28,705 nt of DNA from a virus (IMGVR_UViG_3300047462_000262:1-28705), one strand, 5' to 3'; shown: positions 1 to 6,035, counted from the first letter of the stretch. Notes: generated by a model from the letters alone, not told the origin. A program made the numbers and translations.

Positions 1-354
1 AACGTTCCTGCAAAGATTAAGAATGCGTTGAAGGAAGAGGCAAATAAGGCTCGTAAGCTTGCTGAAACATTCGCAATGCGTAAGGATTGGGATTCAAAGA
101 ACTTCCACGAAACGCTTGCAAATGCAATGGATACACTAAATGGCTTCCTCGATAAAGGAACGATTTATGGTATTAAAGAAGCACAAGTGTTTATGACAAG
201 TTTAATGAGCCCATTTACAAACAAGATTCCACCAGAAGTAATTAAGTTTGTAGCATCCGGCGGTTCGCTACGCTCATTAAGAAGCTATATGAATGATGTT
301 AAGGCACCACACACTGGTACAGTGTTTCAACAAGACAGCAACGGAGTAAAGTAA
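1..354 (+). CDS. Unknown phage protein, 3' end only
   Basis: The reading frame is open from base 1, so the gene starts upstream and only about 117 C-terminal residues are visible. The segment is mostly charged and helical (KNALKEEANKARKLAETF) and shows no domain I recognise. The stop TAA overlaps the next start (TAATG), so translation is probably coupled to the following gene. An internal TTG at 28 could be proposed as a start, but there is no ribosome-binding site before it and the frame continues upstream. Function unknown. Confidence 0.75.
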   Translation, partial: NVPAKIKNALKEEANKARKLAETFAMRKDWDSKNFHETLANAMDTLNGFLDKGTIYGIKEAQVFMTSLMSPFTNKIPPEVIKFVASGGSLRSLRSYMNDVKAPHTGTVFQQDSNGVK

Positions 355-608
355 TGTCGTACGAATTAACGAAAAAGAGATTTTATGAAGCAGCAGGTAT
401 TGAGGTTGAACTCTGTGAAGATGGAGAATGGAGACCAAAAAAGGGGTTCTTGCTTGATAAGCCTGTAAAGCGTAAAACAAAGAAATCATCTACTCTAAAG
501 AGCCTTGACAGAAAATCAAAGAAAAATTCATTGAGGGAATTCTTTGACGTTGCTGGTGTTTCAGATGAATCATTAGCGCAAAAGTTAATTGAAAATGAAG
601 GCAACTAA
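354..608 (+). CDS. Unknown small basic protein (84 aa)
   Basis: Starts at an ATG overlapping the previous stop (TAATG). The middle is very lysine/arginine-rich (KPVKRKTKKSS, then DRKSKKNSL), with an acidic C-terminus. The basic tract suggests nucleic-acid contact or a packaged virion protein, but no family is recognised. It sits in a run of short same-strand genes whose other members carry a shared N-terminal peptide; this one (MSYELTKKRFYEAAGIE) has only a partial match. Confidence 0.7.
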   Translation: MSYELTKKRFYEAAGIEVELCEDGEWRPKKGFLLDKPVKRKTKKSSTLKSLDRKSKKNSLREFFDVAGVSDESLAQKLIENEGN

Positions 609-610
609 CG

Positions 611-811
611 ATGAAAGTCTCGGAGCTATTTGAGAAGTCATTGATTGCTCCAAGCAGTTTCGATAAGACTGGCAGTCCTATGAAGTTGCCAAATCAATAT
701 AAAAATGTCGACTATGGTAAGGCAACAAAGGCAAGACCAATGACGATAACAGTAAGAAGTTCAGGCAAAGGTCATCAAGTTTACGGTCGTCGGACAATAA
801 TGTCAAAGTGA
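611..811 (+). CDS. Small basic protein with MKVSELF N-terminal tag (66 aa)
   Basis: Begins MKVSELFEKSL after an AAGG ribosome-binding site, then becomes basic and polar (KATKARPMTITVRSSGKGHQ). The N-terminus matches the M-K-hydrophobic-x-E-L-F pattern of several unrelated proteins in this window and resembles T4 capsid-targeting peptides. No enzyme motif. Ends TGA, 7 nt before the next gene. A packaged virion protein is an inference. Confidence 0.7.
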   Translation: MKVSELFEKSLIAPSSFDKTGSPMKLPNQYKNVDYGKATKARPMTITVRSSGKGHQVYGRRTIMSK

Positions 812-818
812 GGTAGTT

Positions 819-1139
819 GTGGATAAAAAGTTAACGTTTCTAGAATTTCTTCAACTTTCCGAAGCAGAGCTAAAGGCTATGGCTCCAGCAAATGTTGCTG
901 TTCGCAACAAACCAAACTTAATTGACAAGAGCAAGCCTCTTGATCCAGATTCATATGAGTATCGTCAACGTTGGAGAGGCAAGCCAAAGACAAAGGCTGG
1001 TCGTGAAGCACATGAAGTTGCTTATGATGTTAAGAAGAATCATGAGAAGCTTGCAAAGAGAAAAGAAACTTCGTCTGACTTTAAACCATTGAAGGGATAT
1101 CTTTCACCACGTCCACCTCGTGAAGGCAACCGCAACTGA
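819..1139 (+). CDS. Small basic late protein with capsid-targeting-like N-terminus (106 aa)
   Basis: Start GTG at 819, chosen because GAGG lies 6 nt upstream and no ATG is suitably placed. The N-terminus MDKKLTFLEFLQLSEAE is an amphipathic helix ending in LSE|A, which fits the (L/I)xE|A/G/S cleavage rule of T4-type prohead protease. The rest is basic (YRQRWRGKPKTKAGREAHE, then KKNHEKLAKRK), as expected of a T4-style internal head protein. That role is inferred; no homologue is recognised. Confidence 0.7.
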   Translation: MDKKLTFLEFLQLSEAELKAMAPANVAVRNKPNLIDKSKPLDPDSYEYRQRWRGKPKTKAGREAHEVAYDVKKNHEKLAKRKETSSDFKPLKGYLSPRPPREGNRN

Positions 1140-1148
1140 GGTTAGCAA

Positions 1149-1538
1149 ATGAAAGTAGTTGAAATTCTTAAAGAGGCTAAGCAACCTGCTAAGAAAACGA
1201 AGAAGATTCCAAAGCCAAAGCCTCGTCCCAAAAAGAATCTCTGGTTCCAAGATAAAAATCATTGGCATAATGATTTGACATTCGTTCATGGTCATGGCAA
1301 TCTTCAAATTCACCATCCAGCTGATGAAGAGGATGAAGAGTCTCGCGATTACTATGCAACTGGTCCAGATGGAAAAATAACGTGGGGTGTGTGGAGAGGA
1401 AAGCAGAAGCGTGGAATCACATTCTACCAACCAAGACATATTGCTTATGTTAAACATCCAAGAGTTAAGCTAAAACAATTGGATACAAGTGGGGCAGACA
1501 CAAATAATATAACTTCCCCACCAGTAATTCGCCCCTAA
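1149..1538 (+). CDS. Unknown protein with MKVVEILKEA N-terminal tag (129 aa)
   Basis: ATG preceded by GAGG. The N-terminus MKVVEILKEAK contains LKE|A, a possible prohead-protease site at residue 9, followed by a lysine/proline-rich linker (AKKTKKIPKPKPRPKK). The remainder (residues 33-129) has conserved-looking W, H and G residues (WFQDKNHWHNDLTFVHGHG; KITWGVWRGKQKRG) and could be one small folded domain. Family not recognised. Last gene before the leader and tRNA array. Confidence 0.7.
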   Translation: MKVVEILKEAKQPAKKTKKIPKPKPRPKKNLWFQDKNHWHNDLTFVHGHGNLQIHHPADEEDEESRDYYATGPDGKITWGVWRGKQKRGITFYQPRHIAYVKHPRVKLKQLDTSGADTNNITSPPVIRP

Positions 1539-1572
1539 AATTGCAGAAAGAATAAGGGAGTTTAACTTTCCG

Positions 1573-1601
1573 TTGACTTACCATATATACAATAGTAGAG
1601 T
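1573..1601 (+). promoter_or_regulatory. Sigma70-type promoter before the tRNA array
   Basis: TTGACT (1573-1578), a 17-bp spacer, then TAGAGT (1596-1601). The -35 matches 5/6 and the -10 4/6. Transcription would start near 1608 and run through the leader ORF and hairpins into the tRNA genes. Confidence 0.45.
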
Positions 1602-1686
1602 GCACTCCAAGTGAGACGTTTTACGACTCATGAATGGGACGCAAAGCGACCCAAGAGTAATTAACTGAAGGACAGGAAGAACGCAA

Positions 1687-1830
1687 ATGTTTACAAGACT
1701 ATCACAACATCAATCATGGCAAATATCGCAGCGACTCGCTGGCGGTCATGGGATGTCTTTGTGTGGTTTTAGCCGTTCAGAACGCCCTGATTATAGAAAT
1801 GGTCTTTCGTTTGAAGGAGTCAAAATTTAA
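1687..1830 (+). CDS. Putative leader peptide ORF (47 aa)
   Basis: ATG with AGGA about 9 nt upstream; begins MFTRLSQHQSWQ and ends at TAA 1828-1830. It resembles no known protein and contains most amino acids. Its last codons (1801-1830) form the 5' half of a 13-bp stem that competes with a terminator downstream. This position suggests a translated attenuation leader rather than a functional protein. It could also be a chance ORF. Confidence 0.35.
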   Translation: MFTRLSQHQSWQISQRLAGGHGMSLCGFSRSERPDYRNGLSFEGVKI

Positions 1831-1866
1831 GACTCCACTCTAAAAAGAGAATCCAAACGAAAGACC
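1801..1866 (+). promoter_or_regulatory. Candidate antiterminator hairpin
   Basis: GGTCTTTCGTTTG (1801-1813) pairs perfectly over 13 bp with CAAACGAAAGACC (1854-1866). Inside lie GGAGTC/GACTCC (1816-1821/1831-1836) and CTC/GAG. The 3' arm is the same sequence that supplies the 5' arm of the terminator at 1860-1892, so the two folds exclude each other. Confidence 0.55.
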
Positions 1867-1892
1867 GAATCGAAAGAAACGGTCTTTTTTAT
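1860..1892 (+). terminator. Intrinsic terminator upstream of the tRNA array
   Basis: AAAGACCG (1860-1867) pairs with CGGTCTTT (1880-1887) across a 12-nt loop, followed by a T-run ending TTATT. Placed before, not after, the tRNA genes, which suggests attenuation rather than simple termination. Confidence 0.6.
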
Positions 1893-1895
1893 TGC

Positions 1896-2170
1896 TTGAA
1901 TGTTTTTGATGAATACGGGTTGAGTTTAGATCGCATGACCAATAGGTCCCGACTATCCCCAACGGAACTAACTGTGCGAGGTAGCAATCCACAGTTCCCA
2001 CCACGCAGATAAGCCAACATCGTTGGACCTGCTGAAAGAAATGAGGAAGTACGCGTCTTTGTTGTAGTGATGTCGATGCGTATTACGATGCCTCTGCTAC
2101 AAAAATAAGTCGATCGGAACTCCCCGTTCGTAAAGTATAGGGAGTAAGTTTTTGAAGAGTGTTTATTTGT
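1896..2170 (+). other. 275-nt non-coding stretch with small hairpins
   Basis: No credible ORF on either strand; reverse-strand frames here are shadows of tRNA T-loops. It contains GACC/GGTC (1938-1947), a longer ACTGTG/CACAGT pairing, CCAAC/GTTGG with a 3-nt loop, and CTCCC/GGGAG near 2120-2144. It could be the leader of the tRNA transcript or an unrecognised RNA. I see no tRNA in it. Confidence 0.3.
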
Positions 2171-2247
2171 GAGGTCGTTGACAAGCGGCCTAAGTCCTGA
2201 CTCTGTGAAAGTCATATTCGTGGGTTCGAATCCCACCGATCTCCCCA
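2171..2247 (+). tRNA. tRNA-His (GUG)
   Basis: Acceptor GAGGTCG/CGATCTC, anticodon arm TGACT-CTGTGAA-AGTCA, T-arm GTGGG-TTCGAAT-CCCAC, C73 and encoded CCA. C73 fits bacterial tRNA-His, but the base before G1 is T, so the expected G-1 is not encoded. Confidence 0.9.
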
Positions 2248-2267
2248 AAAAGCATTCAAAGTATTAT

Positions 2268-2342
2268 GGCTCTATAGTGAAATGGATATCACGCAACTTT
2301 GCGAAGGTTGAAGTCCAGGTTCAATTCCTGGTTGGGCCACCA
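2268..2342 (+). tRNA. tRNA-Arg (GCG)
   Basis: Anticodon arm CAACT-TTGCGAA-GGTTG; T-arm CCAGG-TTCAATT-CCTGG; A73; encoded CCA. The acceptor has one U-U mismatch. GCG is unusual because bacteria normally read CGU/CGC with an inosine-modified ACG tRNA. Confidence 0.85.
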
Positions 2343-2361
2343 GTGGTAAGGTTTACGTCGC

Positions 2362-2400
2362 GGACCGTCGAAGACGTAGCACCGTAGTGTCAAGCGGTCC
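2362..2400 (+). other. Closed hairpin spacer before tRNA 2410
   Basis: GGACCG (2362-2367) pairs with CGGTCC (2395-2400), ending 9 nt before the next tRNA. A second pairing, TACGTC upstream with GACGTA inside the loop, would form an H-type pseudoknot with it. One of several such spacers in the window. Confidence 0.35.
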
Positions 2401-2409
2401 AGATTTTAT

Positions 2410-2487
2410 GCCTTCGTATCCCAACTGGCAGAGGAGCTTGTCTTAGAAACAAGTTATGTAGGAGTTCGAATCTCCTGGAAGGTACCA
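2410..2487 (+). tRNA. tRNA with UAG anticodon, short variable loop (Leu-type anticodon)
   Basis: Anticodon arm CTTGT-CTTAGAA-ACAAG, T-arm AGGAG-TTCGAAT-CTCCT, A73, encoded CCA. UAG reads CUA (Leu), but the variable region is only about 6 nt, whereas bacterial tRNA-Leu has a long arm. A canonical tRNA-Leu(UAG) exists at 18884, so this one may carry another amino acid. The first pair is G1-U72; pair 7-66 is a G-G mismatch. Confidence 0.75.
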
Positions 2488-2575
2488 TATGCTACGGGAA
2501 CTCAAATAGCATTAAAAAGAGTTCCTCCTGTGAAAGTCAGGCGAGCGGGATCTACGATACGGCCCAGTGAATTAT

Positions 2576-2651
2576 GTCCTTGTAGTCCAATGGATGGGCG
2601 CCGCGCTTCGAACGCGGAATAATGTAGGTTCGATTCCTATCAAGGATACCA
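2576..2651 (+). tRNA. tRNA-Arg (UCG)
   Basis: 76 nt: acceptor GTCCTTG/CAAGGAT (G1-U72), D-stem GTCC/GGGC, anticodon arm CCGCG-CTTCGAA-CGCGG, T-arm GTAGG-TTCGATT-CCTAT, A73, encoded CCA. Reads CGA/CGG. Confidence 0.9.
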
Positions 2652-2706
2652 TCTTACAGTGCCGGGCAAGCTTTCCATCCAGGAAAGAAGTTGTGGTGCT
2701 TGCGGG

Positions 2707-2757
2707 GCTAGCGCGCCGCTTCCAACATCAAAAACAATAGGTGGTAATTGAGCTAGC
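2707..2757 (+). other. Closed hairpin spacer before tRNA-Phe
   Basis: GCTAGC (2707-2712) pairs with GCTAGC (2752-2757), ending 9 nt before tRNA-Phe. Just upstream lie nested GCAAGC/GCTTGC and CTTTCC/GGAAAG stems. TTGAGCTAG also recurs as a direct repeat entering the tRNA D-arm. Confidence 0.3.
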
Positions 2758-2766
2758 ATAATTTAT

Positions 2767-2845
2767 GGGACTTGAGCTAGTGTGGTCATTTCAGCACACG
2801 CCTGAAGAGCGTGATAACTCGGTTCGATTCCGGGAGGTCCCACCA
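2767..2845 (+). tRNA. tRNA-Phe (GAA)
   Basis: Acceptor GGGACTT/AGGTCCC, anticodon arm CACGC-CTGAAGA-GCGTG, T-arm CTCGG-TTCGATT-CCGGG, A73, encoded CCA. The D-loop is rather long. Confidence 0.9.
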
Positions 2846-2970
2846 CATCGATCGTACATAGAGGGGTTTGCAGTATCCTCTATGACACGTACTTAAACTG
2901 CTCTCTGAGGTCAAAAGAGAAAATAAGTCTCATCTGCGGGTGAGCGGGAGTAGACCGAAGCGTAAGAGTA
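2846..2970 (+). other. Structured spacer
   Basis: Contains an 8-bp hairpin CATAGAGG/CCTCTATG inside GTAC/GTAC, then CTCAT/GTGAG within GTCT/AGAC. No ORF and no tRNA seen. Confidence 0.25.
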
Positions 2971-3041
2971 AAGTCATTGGTGTAGTGGAAGCACACCGGG
3001 CCATTAGCCTGGAAGCGTTGGTTCGAACCCGACATGACGAA
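2971..3041 (+). tRNA. Atypical or decayed tRNA-like sequence
   Basis: T-arm GTTGG-TTCGAAC-CCGAC and D-arm GTG/CAC are clear, but only five acceptor pairs form (GTCAT/ATGAC) and no CCA is encoded. The anticodon stem CCGGG/CCTGG closes CCATTAG, which lacks U33; read conventionally the anticodon is AUU (Asn). The stem can extend to six pairs with a 5-nt loop. Probably a degenerate tRNA. Confidence 0.45.
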
Positions 3042-3083
3042 TGGGATCTCTACCGTGAATCAAAAAGCCCATACAAATTCTAA

Positions 3084-3162
3084 GGGGAGGTACGCCAGTT
3101 GGTAGAGCGGCTAGGTATTAAAAGCTTAGTGGTCGGTGGTTCGAACCCATCCTTCCCCACCA
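3084..3162 (+). tRNA. tRNA with Lys-like body and expanded 9-nt anticodon loop
   Basis: Acceptor GGGGAGG/CTTCCCC, T-arm GGTGG-TTCGAAC-CCATC, A73, encoded CCA. D-arm and variable region (GTTGGTAGAGC, GGTC) resemble bacterial tRNA-Lys. The best anticodon stem, CTAGG/CTTAG, closes a 9-nt loop TATTAAAAG, so the anticodon is ambiguous (UUA by 5' counting, UAA by the U33 rule). Confidence 0.6.
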
Positions 3163-3167
3163 AATAT

Positions 3168-3242
3168 GTAGCTGTCTTCTAACGGCAGGAAACTTCGTTC
3201 TCAGCGAAGATAATGTGGGTTCAATTCCCATCAGCTACGCCA
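3168..3242 (+). tRNA. tRNA-Glu (CUC)
   Basis: Perfect acceptor GTAGCTG/CAGCTAC, anticodon arm CTTCG-TTCTCAG-CGAAG, T-arm GTGGG-TTCAATT-CCCAT, G73, encoded CCA. Only 5 nt after the preceding tRNA. Confidence 0.9.
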
Positions 3243-3248
3243 CTTTGC

Positions 3249-3256
3249 TATAAATA
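3249..3256 (+). promoter_or_regulatory. T4-type late promoter TATAAATA
   Basis: Exact match to the T4 late consensus, 26 nt before the ATG at 3283 with a GGAG site between, which is the classical arrangement. Confidence 0.7.
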
Positions 3257-3282
3257 GTCTCACCATACATTTGGAGACTATT

Positions 3283-3654
3283 ATGACCCTCTTAAGCGAA
3301 TTGTTTCAGATTAATGAAGCTACACAACCAGTTGATCCAACTCTTGCTATTGAAGAACAGCTTGAGATTCTCGAATCTCGCATGGCAGCAGCAAAAAGAG
3401 GTCTTGGGTTTGCTAACAAGTTAAAAAATCCAGCTCAAAAGAAAAAGCATATGGCACTTGTTCTTAGCAACTTGAATAAGATTCGTGGTAATCTTACTCG
3501 TGTAATTAATCAGATGGCACAGTTTGATAATGCTGAACGTGATCACGAAGCAAGTATGGAAGGTCCAGGAATGGAGTTTGACCACAATAGTCGTGAACCA
3601 ACAGCTGGTCGTGCAGCAGCTCGTAAAGAAGGTGATGCCGCAGGTTGGATGTAA
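3283..3654 (+). CDS. Unknown late protein with capsid-targeting-like N-terminus (123 aa)
   Basis: ATG 3283 is preferred to an in-frame TTG at 3271 because GGAG sits 6 nt upstream of it. The N-terminus MTLLSELFQINEA resembles T4 Alt-type capsid-targeting peptides and contains INE|A, a T4-protease-like site at residue 12. The body is helical with a basic stretch (MAAAKRGLGFANKLKNPAQKKKHM), and the C-terminus ends GRAAARKEGDAAGWM. Driven by an exact late box and closed by a strong terminator, so probably monocistronic. Internal head protein is an inference. Confidence 0.75.
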   Translation: MTLLSELFQINEATQPVDPTLAIEEQLEILESRMAAAKRGLGFANKLKNPAQKKKHMALVLSNLNKIRGNLTRVINQMAQFDNAERDHEASMEGPGMEFDHNSREPTAGRAAARKEGDAAGWM

Positions 3655-3677
3655 TTTAACAATGTAAATTTTTACTA

Positions 3678-3708
3678 GAAAAGCCTCTTTATGAGGCTTT
3701 TCCTTTTT
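3678..3708 (+). terminator. Rho-independent terminator
   Basis: A 10-bp perfect stem GAAAAGCCTC/GAGGCTTTTC with a 5-nt loop, followed by CTTTTTAA. Ends the transcript of the gene at 3283; the methylase start lies 12 nt beyond. Confidence 0.85.
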
Positions 3709-3720
3709 AAGGATACCCAT

Positions 3721-4314
3721 ATGTCAAGTCAAGAGATCGTAGCGAACACATTAGCTACATATTGGAATGTAAAGGACCAGTATAAGGAGAAGACTCTTGA
3801 TCAATTGCGAGAGGTATGCGATAATGATTCGTTGCCATTTGCAGTTTGTGCGATCAATATAACAGGTGATTTGAACCTTGGAATCATGATGAGAACAGCA
3901 TCGCTTCTAGGAGCTGAGCGTTTTATCATTTATGGCAAGCACACATATGATCGTCGTTCAACTGTTGGTGCACATAATTACATTGATATTGTTAAGGCTG
4001 GAAGTATTGATCGTGGTGGTTCATTGGATATTAACTACGATGAGTTCTTTCCAATTATGAATAGCTTTGGTTATCAACCAGTTTTCCTTGAAACAGGTGG
4101 ACAACCATTAGAGAATTTTGATCCAAAGTATAGCATTGGTAAGTACAAGAAGCCTTGCCTAGTATTTGGAAACGAAGGGATTGGCATTGAGCCATCACTT
4201 ATGGTAGATCAAGTTGTGGTTAGCATTCACCAAAGAGGTGTGCTAAGAAGTTTTAACGTATGTGCAGCTGCAGCAATTGCAATTGAACATACATCAAGGT
4301 ATTTTAGAGAATAA
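3721..4314 (+). CDS. SpoU/TrmH-family RNA 2'-O-methyltransferase
   Basis: Transfers methyl from S-adenosylmethionine to a ribose 2'-OH of tRNA or rRNA. The three SPOUT motifs are visible: N52-L-G-I-M-M-R58, LVFGNEGIGIE (147-157) and LRSFNVCAAAAIAIEH (175-190) with the conserved S177 and N179. At 197 aa it is the bare catalytic domain with a short N-terminal extension. ATG 3721 was chosen for AAGGAT upstream; an ATG at 3691 lies inside the terminator. The stop ends one base before tRNA-Glu, so a phage-tRNA substrate is plausible but not shown. Confidence 0.85.
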   Translation: MSSQEIVANTLATYWNVKDQYKEKTLDQLREVCDNDSLPFAVCAINITGDLNLGIMMRTASLLGAERFIIYGKHTYDRRSTVGAHNYIDIVKAGSIDRGGSLDINYDEFFPIMNSFGYQPVFLETGGQPLENFDPKYSIGKYKKPCLVFGNEGIGIEPSLMVDQVVVSIHQRGVLRSFNVCAAAAIAIEHTSRYFRE

Positions 4315-4315
4315 T

Positions 4316-4392
4316 GTCTGTGTCGTCTAAAGGCTCAGGACTCCTGCCTTTCAAGTAGGATAATGTGGGTTCGACTCCCATCGCAGACGCCA
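4316..4392 (+). tRNA. tRNA-Glu (UUC)
   Basis: Acceptor GTCTGTG/CGCAGAC, anticodon arm CCTGC-CTTTCAA-GTAGG, T-arm GTGGG-TTCGACT-CCCAT, G73, encoded CCA. Begins one base after the methylase stop codon. Confidence 0.92.
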
Positions 4393-4395
4393 AGT

Positions 4396-4518
4396 TAATA
4401 CCAGCAAGCATACGATGCTGTCTCAACTTAATAGTTGTAGAAAGAGAGTATGTAGGACATTTTACCGAAAGTAAAATTAATTTGGGCTAGCCAAGCACGG
4501 TCCTGTAAACTTGTATTA
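4396..4518 (+). ncRNA. Candidate structured RNA between tRNA-Glu and tRNA-Asp
   Basis: Closing stem TAATAC/GTATTA (4396-4401/4513-4518) encloses CAGCA/TGCTG (4402-4406/4416-4420), CAACT/AGTTG (4424-4428/4433-4437), and GGAC/GTCC (4455-4458/4500-4503), which in turn encloses TTTTAC/GTAAAA (4460-4465/4471-4476) and GGCTAGCC. It ends 9 nt before tRNA-Asp. It may be a processing element or a separate RNA; function unknown. Confidence 0.4.
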
Positions 4519-4527
4519 TTGAATTAT

Positions 4528-4604
4528 GGAGCGTTCGCATAGTGGCCTATTGCACTCCCCTGTCACGGGAGACTTCAGGGGTTCGAATCCCCTACGTTCC
4601 GCCA
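4528..4604 (+). tRNA. tRNA-Asp (GUC)
   Basis: Acceptor GGAGCGT/ACGTTCC, anticodon arm CTCCC-CTGTCAC-GGGAG, T-arm AGGGG-TTCGAAT-CCCCT, G73, encoded CCA. Confidence 0.93.
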
Positions 4605-4622
4605 TATTTGTAAAGGAAAGTA

Positions 4623-4907
4623 ATGCCAATTACACAAAGTCATATAGACTATTTGTTAACAACAATTGACAACGATATGGATAAGGAAATATCCATGTGT
4701 GGTCCAATTTTTCGTCAATCACGAGAGCAGTTTGCTCTAGGAATATTGACTGAAAATGAAGTACGAGAAGGTTTAGGATACTTAGTGAAACTTGTTCTTC
4801 CAAGAACGACAGCTAAATTCCATGCCGAAAAATTATTCAATGCAGCGATCGATTACATTATCGATCCAACCAAAGTATTAAATGCAGAGGTTGGTAGTGT
4901 TCAATAG
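4623..4907 (+). CDS. Unknown small protein (94 aa)
   Basis: ATG with AAGGAAAG upstream. Begins MPITQSHIDYLLTTIDND; mostly helical and acidic, no recognised motif. It ends in UAG, a rare stop here, with an in-frame UAA five codons on, so readthrough would add only four residues. Confidence 0.65.
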   Translation: MPITQSHIDYLLTTIDNDMDKEISMCGPIFRQSREQFALGILTENEVREGLGYLVKLVLPRTTAKFHAEKLFNAAIDYIIDPTKVLNAEVGSVQ

Positions 4908-4963
4908 AAAAGAATACAATAAGCGGCTGCGTGGGTAGAAAAAGTTTTTAAAAACTAATATAT

Positions 4964-5038
4964 GCAGGTAGAGTGTGTTTGGTTACACGACTGGCTTCCA
5001 CCCAGTAATACGGAGTTCGATTCTCCGTATCTGCTCCA
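4964..5038 (+). tRNA. tRNA-Gly (UCC)
   Basis: Acceptor GCAGGTA/TATCTGC, D-stem GTGT/ACAC, anticodon arm ACTGG-CTTCCAC-CCAGT, T-arm CGGAG-TTCGATT-CTCCG, U73, encoded CCA. Confidence 0.93.
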
Positions 5039-5111
5039 ATCACTAGTGAGTTGCAAACAAGGAATGGCGATGTCTGACTCTGCAGAGAAGGACAAAAGCT
5101 GAACTTGTTGA

Positions 5112-5181
5112 AGTTGTATAGTATAGTGGAAACACGTCTCCTTTTTCGGAGAAGACCTGGGTTCGAATCCCAGTGCAATGG
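5112..5181 (+). tRNA. Atypical tRNA, Lys (UUU)-like anticodon, 6-nt loop
   Basis: T-arm CTGGG-TTCGAAT-CCCAG is perfect. The acceptor gives six pairs (GTTGTA/TGCAAT, two G-U) with a mismatched first position and no encoded CCA. The anticodon stem TCTCC/GGAGA closes a 6-nt loop TTTTTC, reading UUU (Lys) with one base missing 3' of the anticodon. Degenerate tRNA, or one with an altered anticodon loop. Confidence 0.5.
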
Positions 5182-5198
5182 GCAACTTTAAGTTTTAT

Positions 5199-5274
5199 CA
5201 GAGTAAGCGCCATATGGGAGGCGACTCGGCCTGGAACCGAGAATACCGTGCAGGTTCGAATCCTGCTACTCTGA
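5199..5274 (+). tRNA. tRNA-Pro (UGG), with C33
   Basis: Perfect acceptor CAGAGTA/TACTCTG (C1-G72 as usual for tRNA-Pro), D-stem CGCC/GGCG, anticodon arm CTCGG-CCTGGAA-CCGAG, T-arm GCAGG-TTCGAAT-CCTGC, A73. Position 33 is C instead of the near-universal U, and CCA is not encoded. Confidence 0.8.
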
Positions 5275-5299
5275 CATGGGGACCTTGTCGAAGGTCCGT

Positions 5300-5307
5300 A
5301 ATAAATA
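5300..5307 (+). promoter_or_regulatory. Late-type box AATAAATA abutting a start codon
   Basis: 7/8 match to TATAAATA, 4 nt before the GIY-YIG start. A T4-like start site about 6 nt after the box would fall on the start codon, implying a leaderless mRNA. A GGACCTT/AAGGTCC hairpin (5280-5297) lies just upstream. Confidence 0.5.
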
Positions 5308-5311
5308 GAGG

Positions 5312-5971
5312 ATGCATTACATTCTCTATAAGATTACAAATAATGTAAATGGTAAGTCCTACATAGGAACTCATAAAACCACAAACATTAACGACGGGTA
5401 TTTTGGATCAGGCAAGCTGTTGAAGCGTGCTATTCTAAAATATGGCATCGATAAGTTCTCGAAAGAGATTCTTCAAATGTTCCAGAATGAAGAAGAGATG
5501 TTTAAAGCAGAAGCTGAAACTGTAAACGAAGATTTTGTTAAACGCGAAGACACATACAATCTTATTGTTGGTGGTCAAGGTGGATTTAGTTATATAAATG
5601 CCAACGGGCTAGCTGTTCAACATATCACTAAAACCAACGCAAAGCGTCTCAGCAAAAAGGCTAACAAGGCAAGATCGTTAAAGCTGCAAACAGATTCACA
5701 GTTTCGTAAGCAAGTTCAAAAAACATCACGAAAGATTATGCTTCAGCGAATAGCTCAAAATGGACCTTCGTTTTTAGGCAAGCAGCATAGTGCCGCTACC
5801 AAACGAAAAATGAGTAGGGCTAAGAAAGGTAAGACCATCGGCGATAAAAACTCACAGTACGGAACAATGTGGATTACCAATGGTACCAACAACAAAAAGA
5901 TTTTAAAGAATGAATCTATTCCATCAGGATGGAATAGGGGTCGAATAATGGGCATATGCGTGAGTGGTTGA
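5312..5971 (+). CDS. GIY-YIG homing endonuclease (Seg-like)
   Basis: Cuts DNA at a specific site to promote its own spread. Residues 1-90 form the GIY-YIG domain (YILYKITNNVNGKSYIGTHK with downstream catalytic R and E candidates). Residues about 150-205 carry a NUMOD3-like DNA-binding repeat (FLGKQHSAATKRKMS, then GKTIGDKNSQYGTMWITNG). Intron-free, like T4 Seg enzymes. Paralogous along its length to the gene at 9627. The last residues (IMGICVSG) are read from the following tRNA-Tyr, and the stop lies in that tRNA's D-loop, suggesting insertion or deletion removed its own stop. Confidence 0.88.
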   Translation: MHYILYKITNNVNGKSYIGTHKTTNINDGYFGSGKLLKRAILKYGIDKFSKEILQMFQNEEEMFKAEAETVNEDFVKREDTYNLIVGGQGGFSYINANGLAVQHITKTNAKRLSKKANKARSLKLQTDSQFRKQVQKTSRKIMLQRIAQNGPSFLGKQHSAATKRKMSRAKKGKTIGDKNSQYGTMWITNGTNNKKILKNESIPSGWNRGRIMGICVSG

Positions 5972-6035
5972 AACGACGAAGCTGTAACCTTCGTGCTTAA
6001 TAGCCGCGGTGGTTCAAATCCATCTACATCCACCA
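5950..6035 (+). tRNA. tRNA-Tyr (GUA), first copy, imperfect acceptor
   Basis: Anticodon arm CGAAG-CTGTAAC-CTTCG, long variable arm (14 nt), T-arm GGTGG-TTCAAAT-CCATC, A73, encoded CCA. The acceptor GGGCATA/TACATCC has two adjacent C-A mismatches. Its 5' part overlaps the 3' end of the GIY-YIG gene. Possibly non-functional, since an intact copy follows. Confidence 0.75.

Noticed and set aside
1889-2248. A 119-codon minus-strand ORF over the leader and tRNA-His
   Set aside because: Its beginning (SVGFEPT) is the reverse complement of a tRNA T-arm, a familiar artefact. It has no ribosome-binding site and the composition is unlike neighbouring genes.
4948-5185. Two overlapping minus-strand ORFs across tRNA-Gly and the Lys-like tRNA
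   Set aside because: They are shadows of tRNA genes (GFEPRSS, DWSRYGESNS patterns) with no translation signals.
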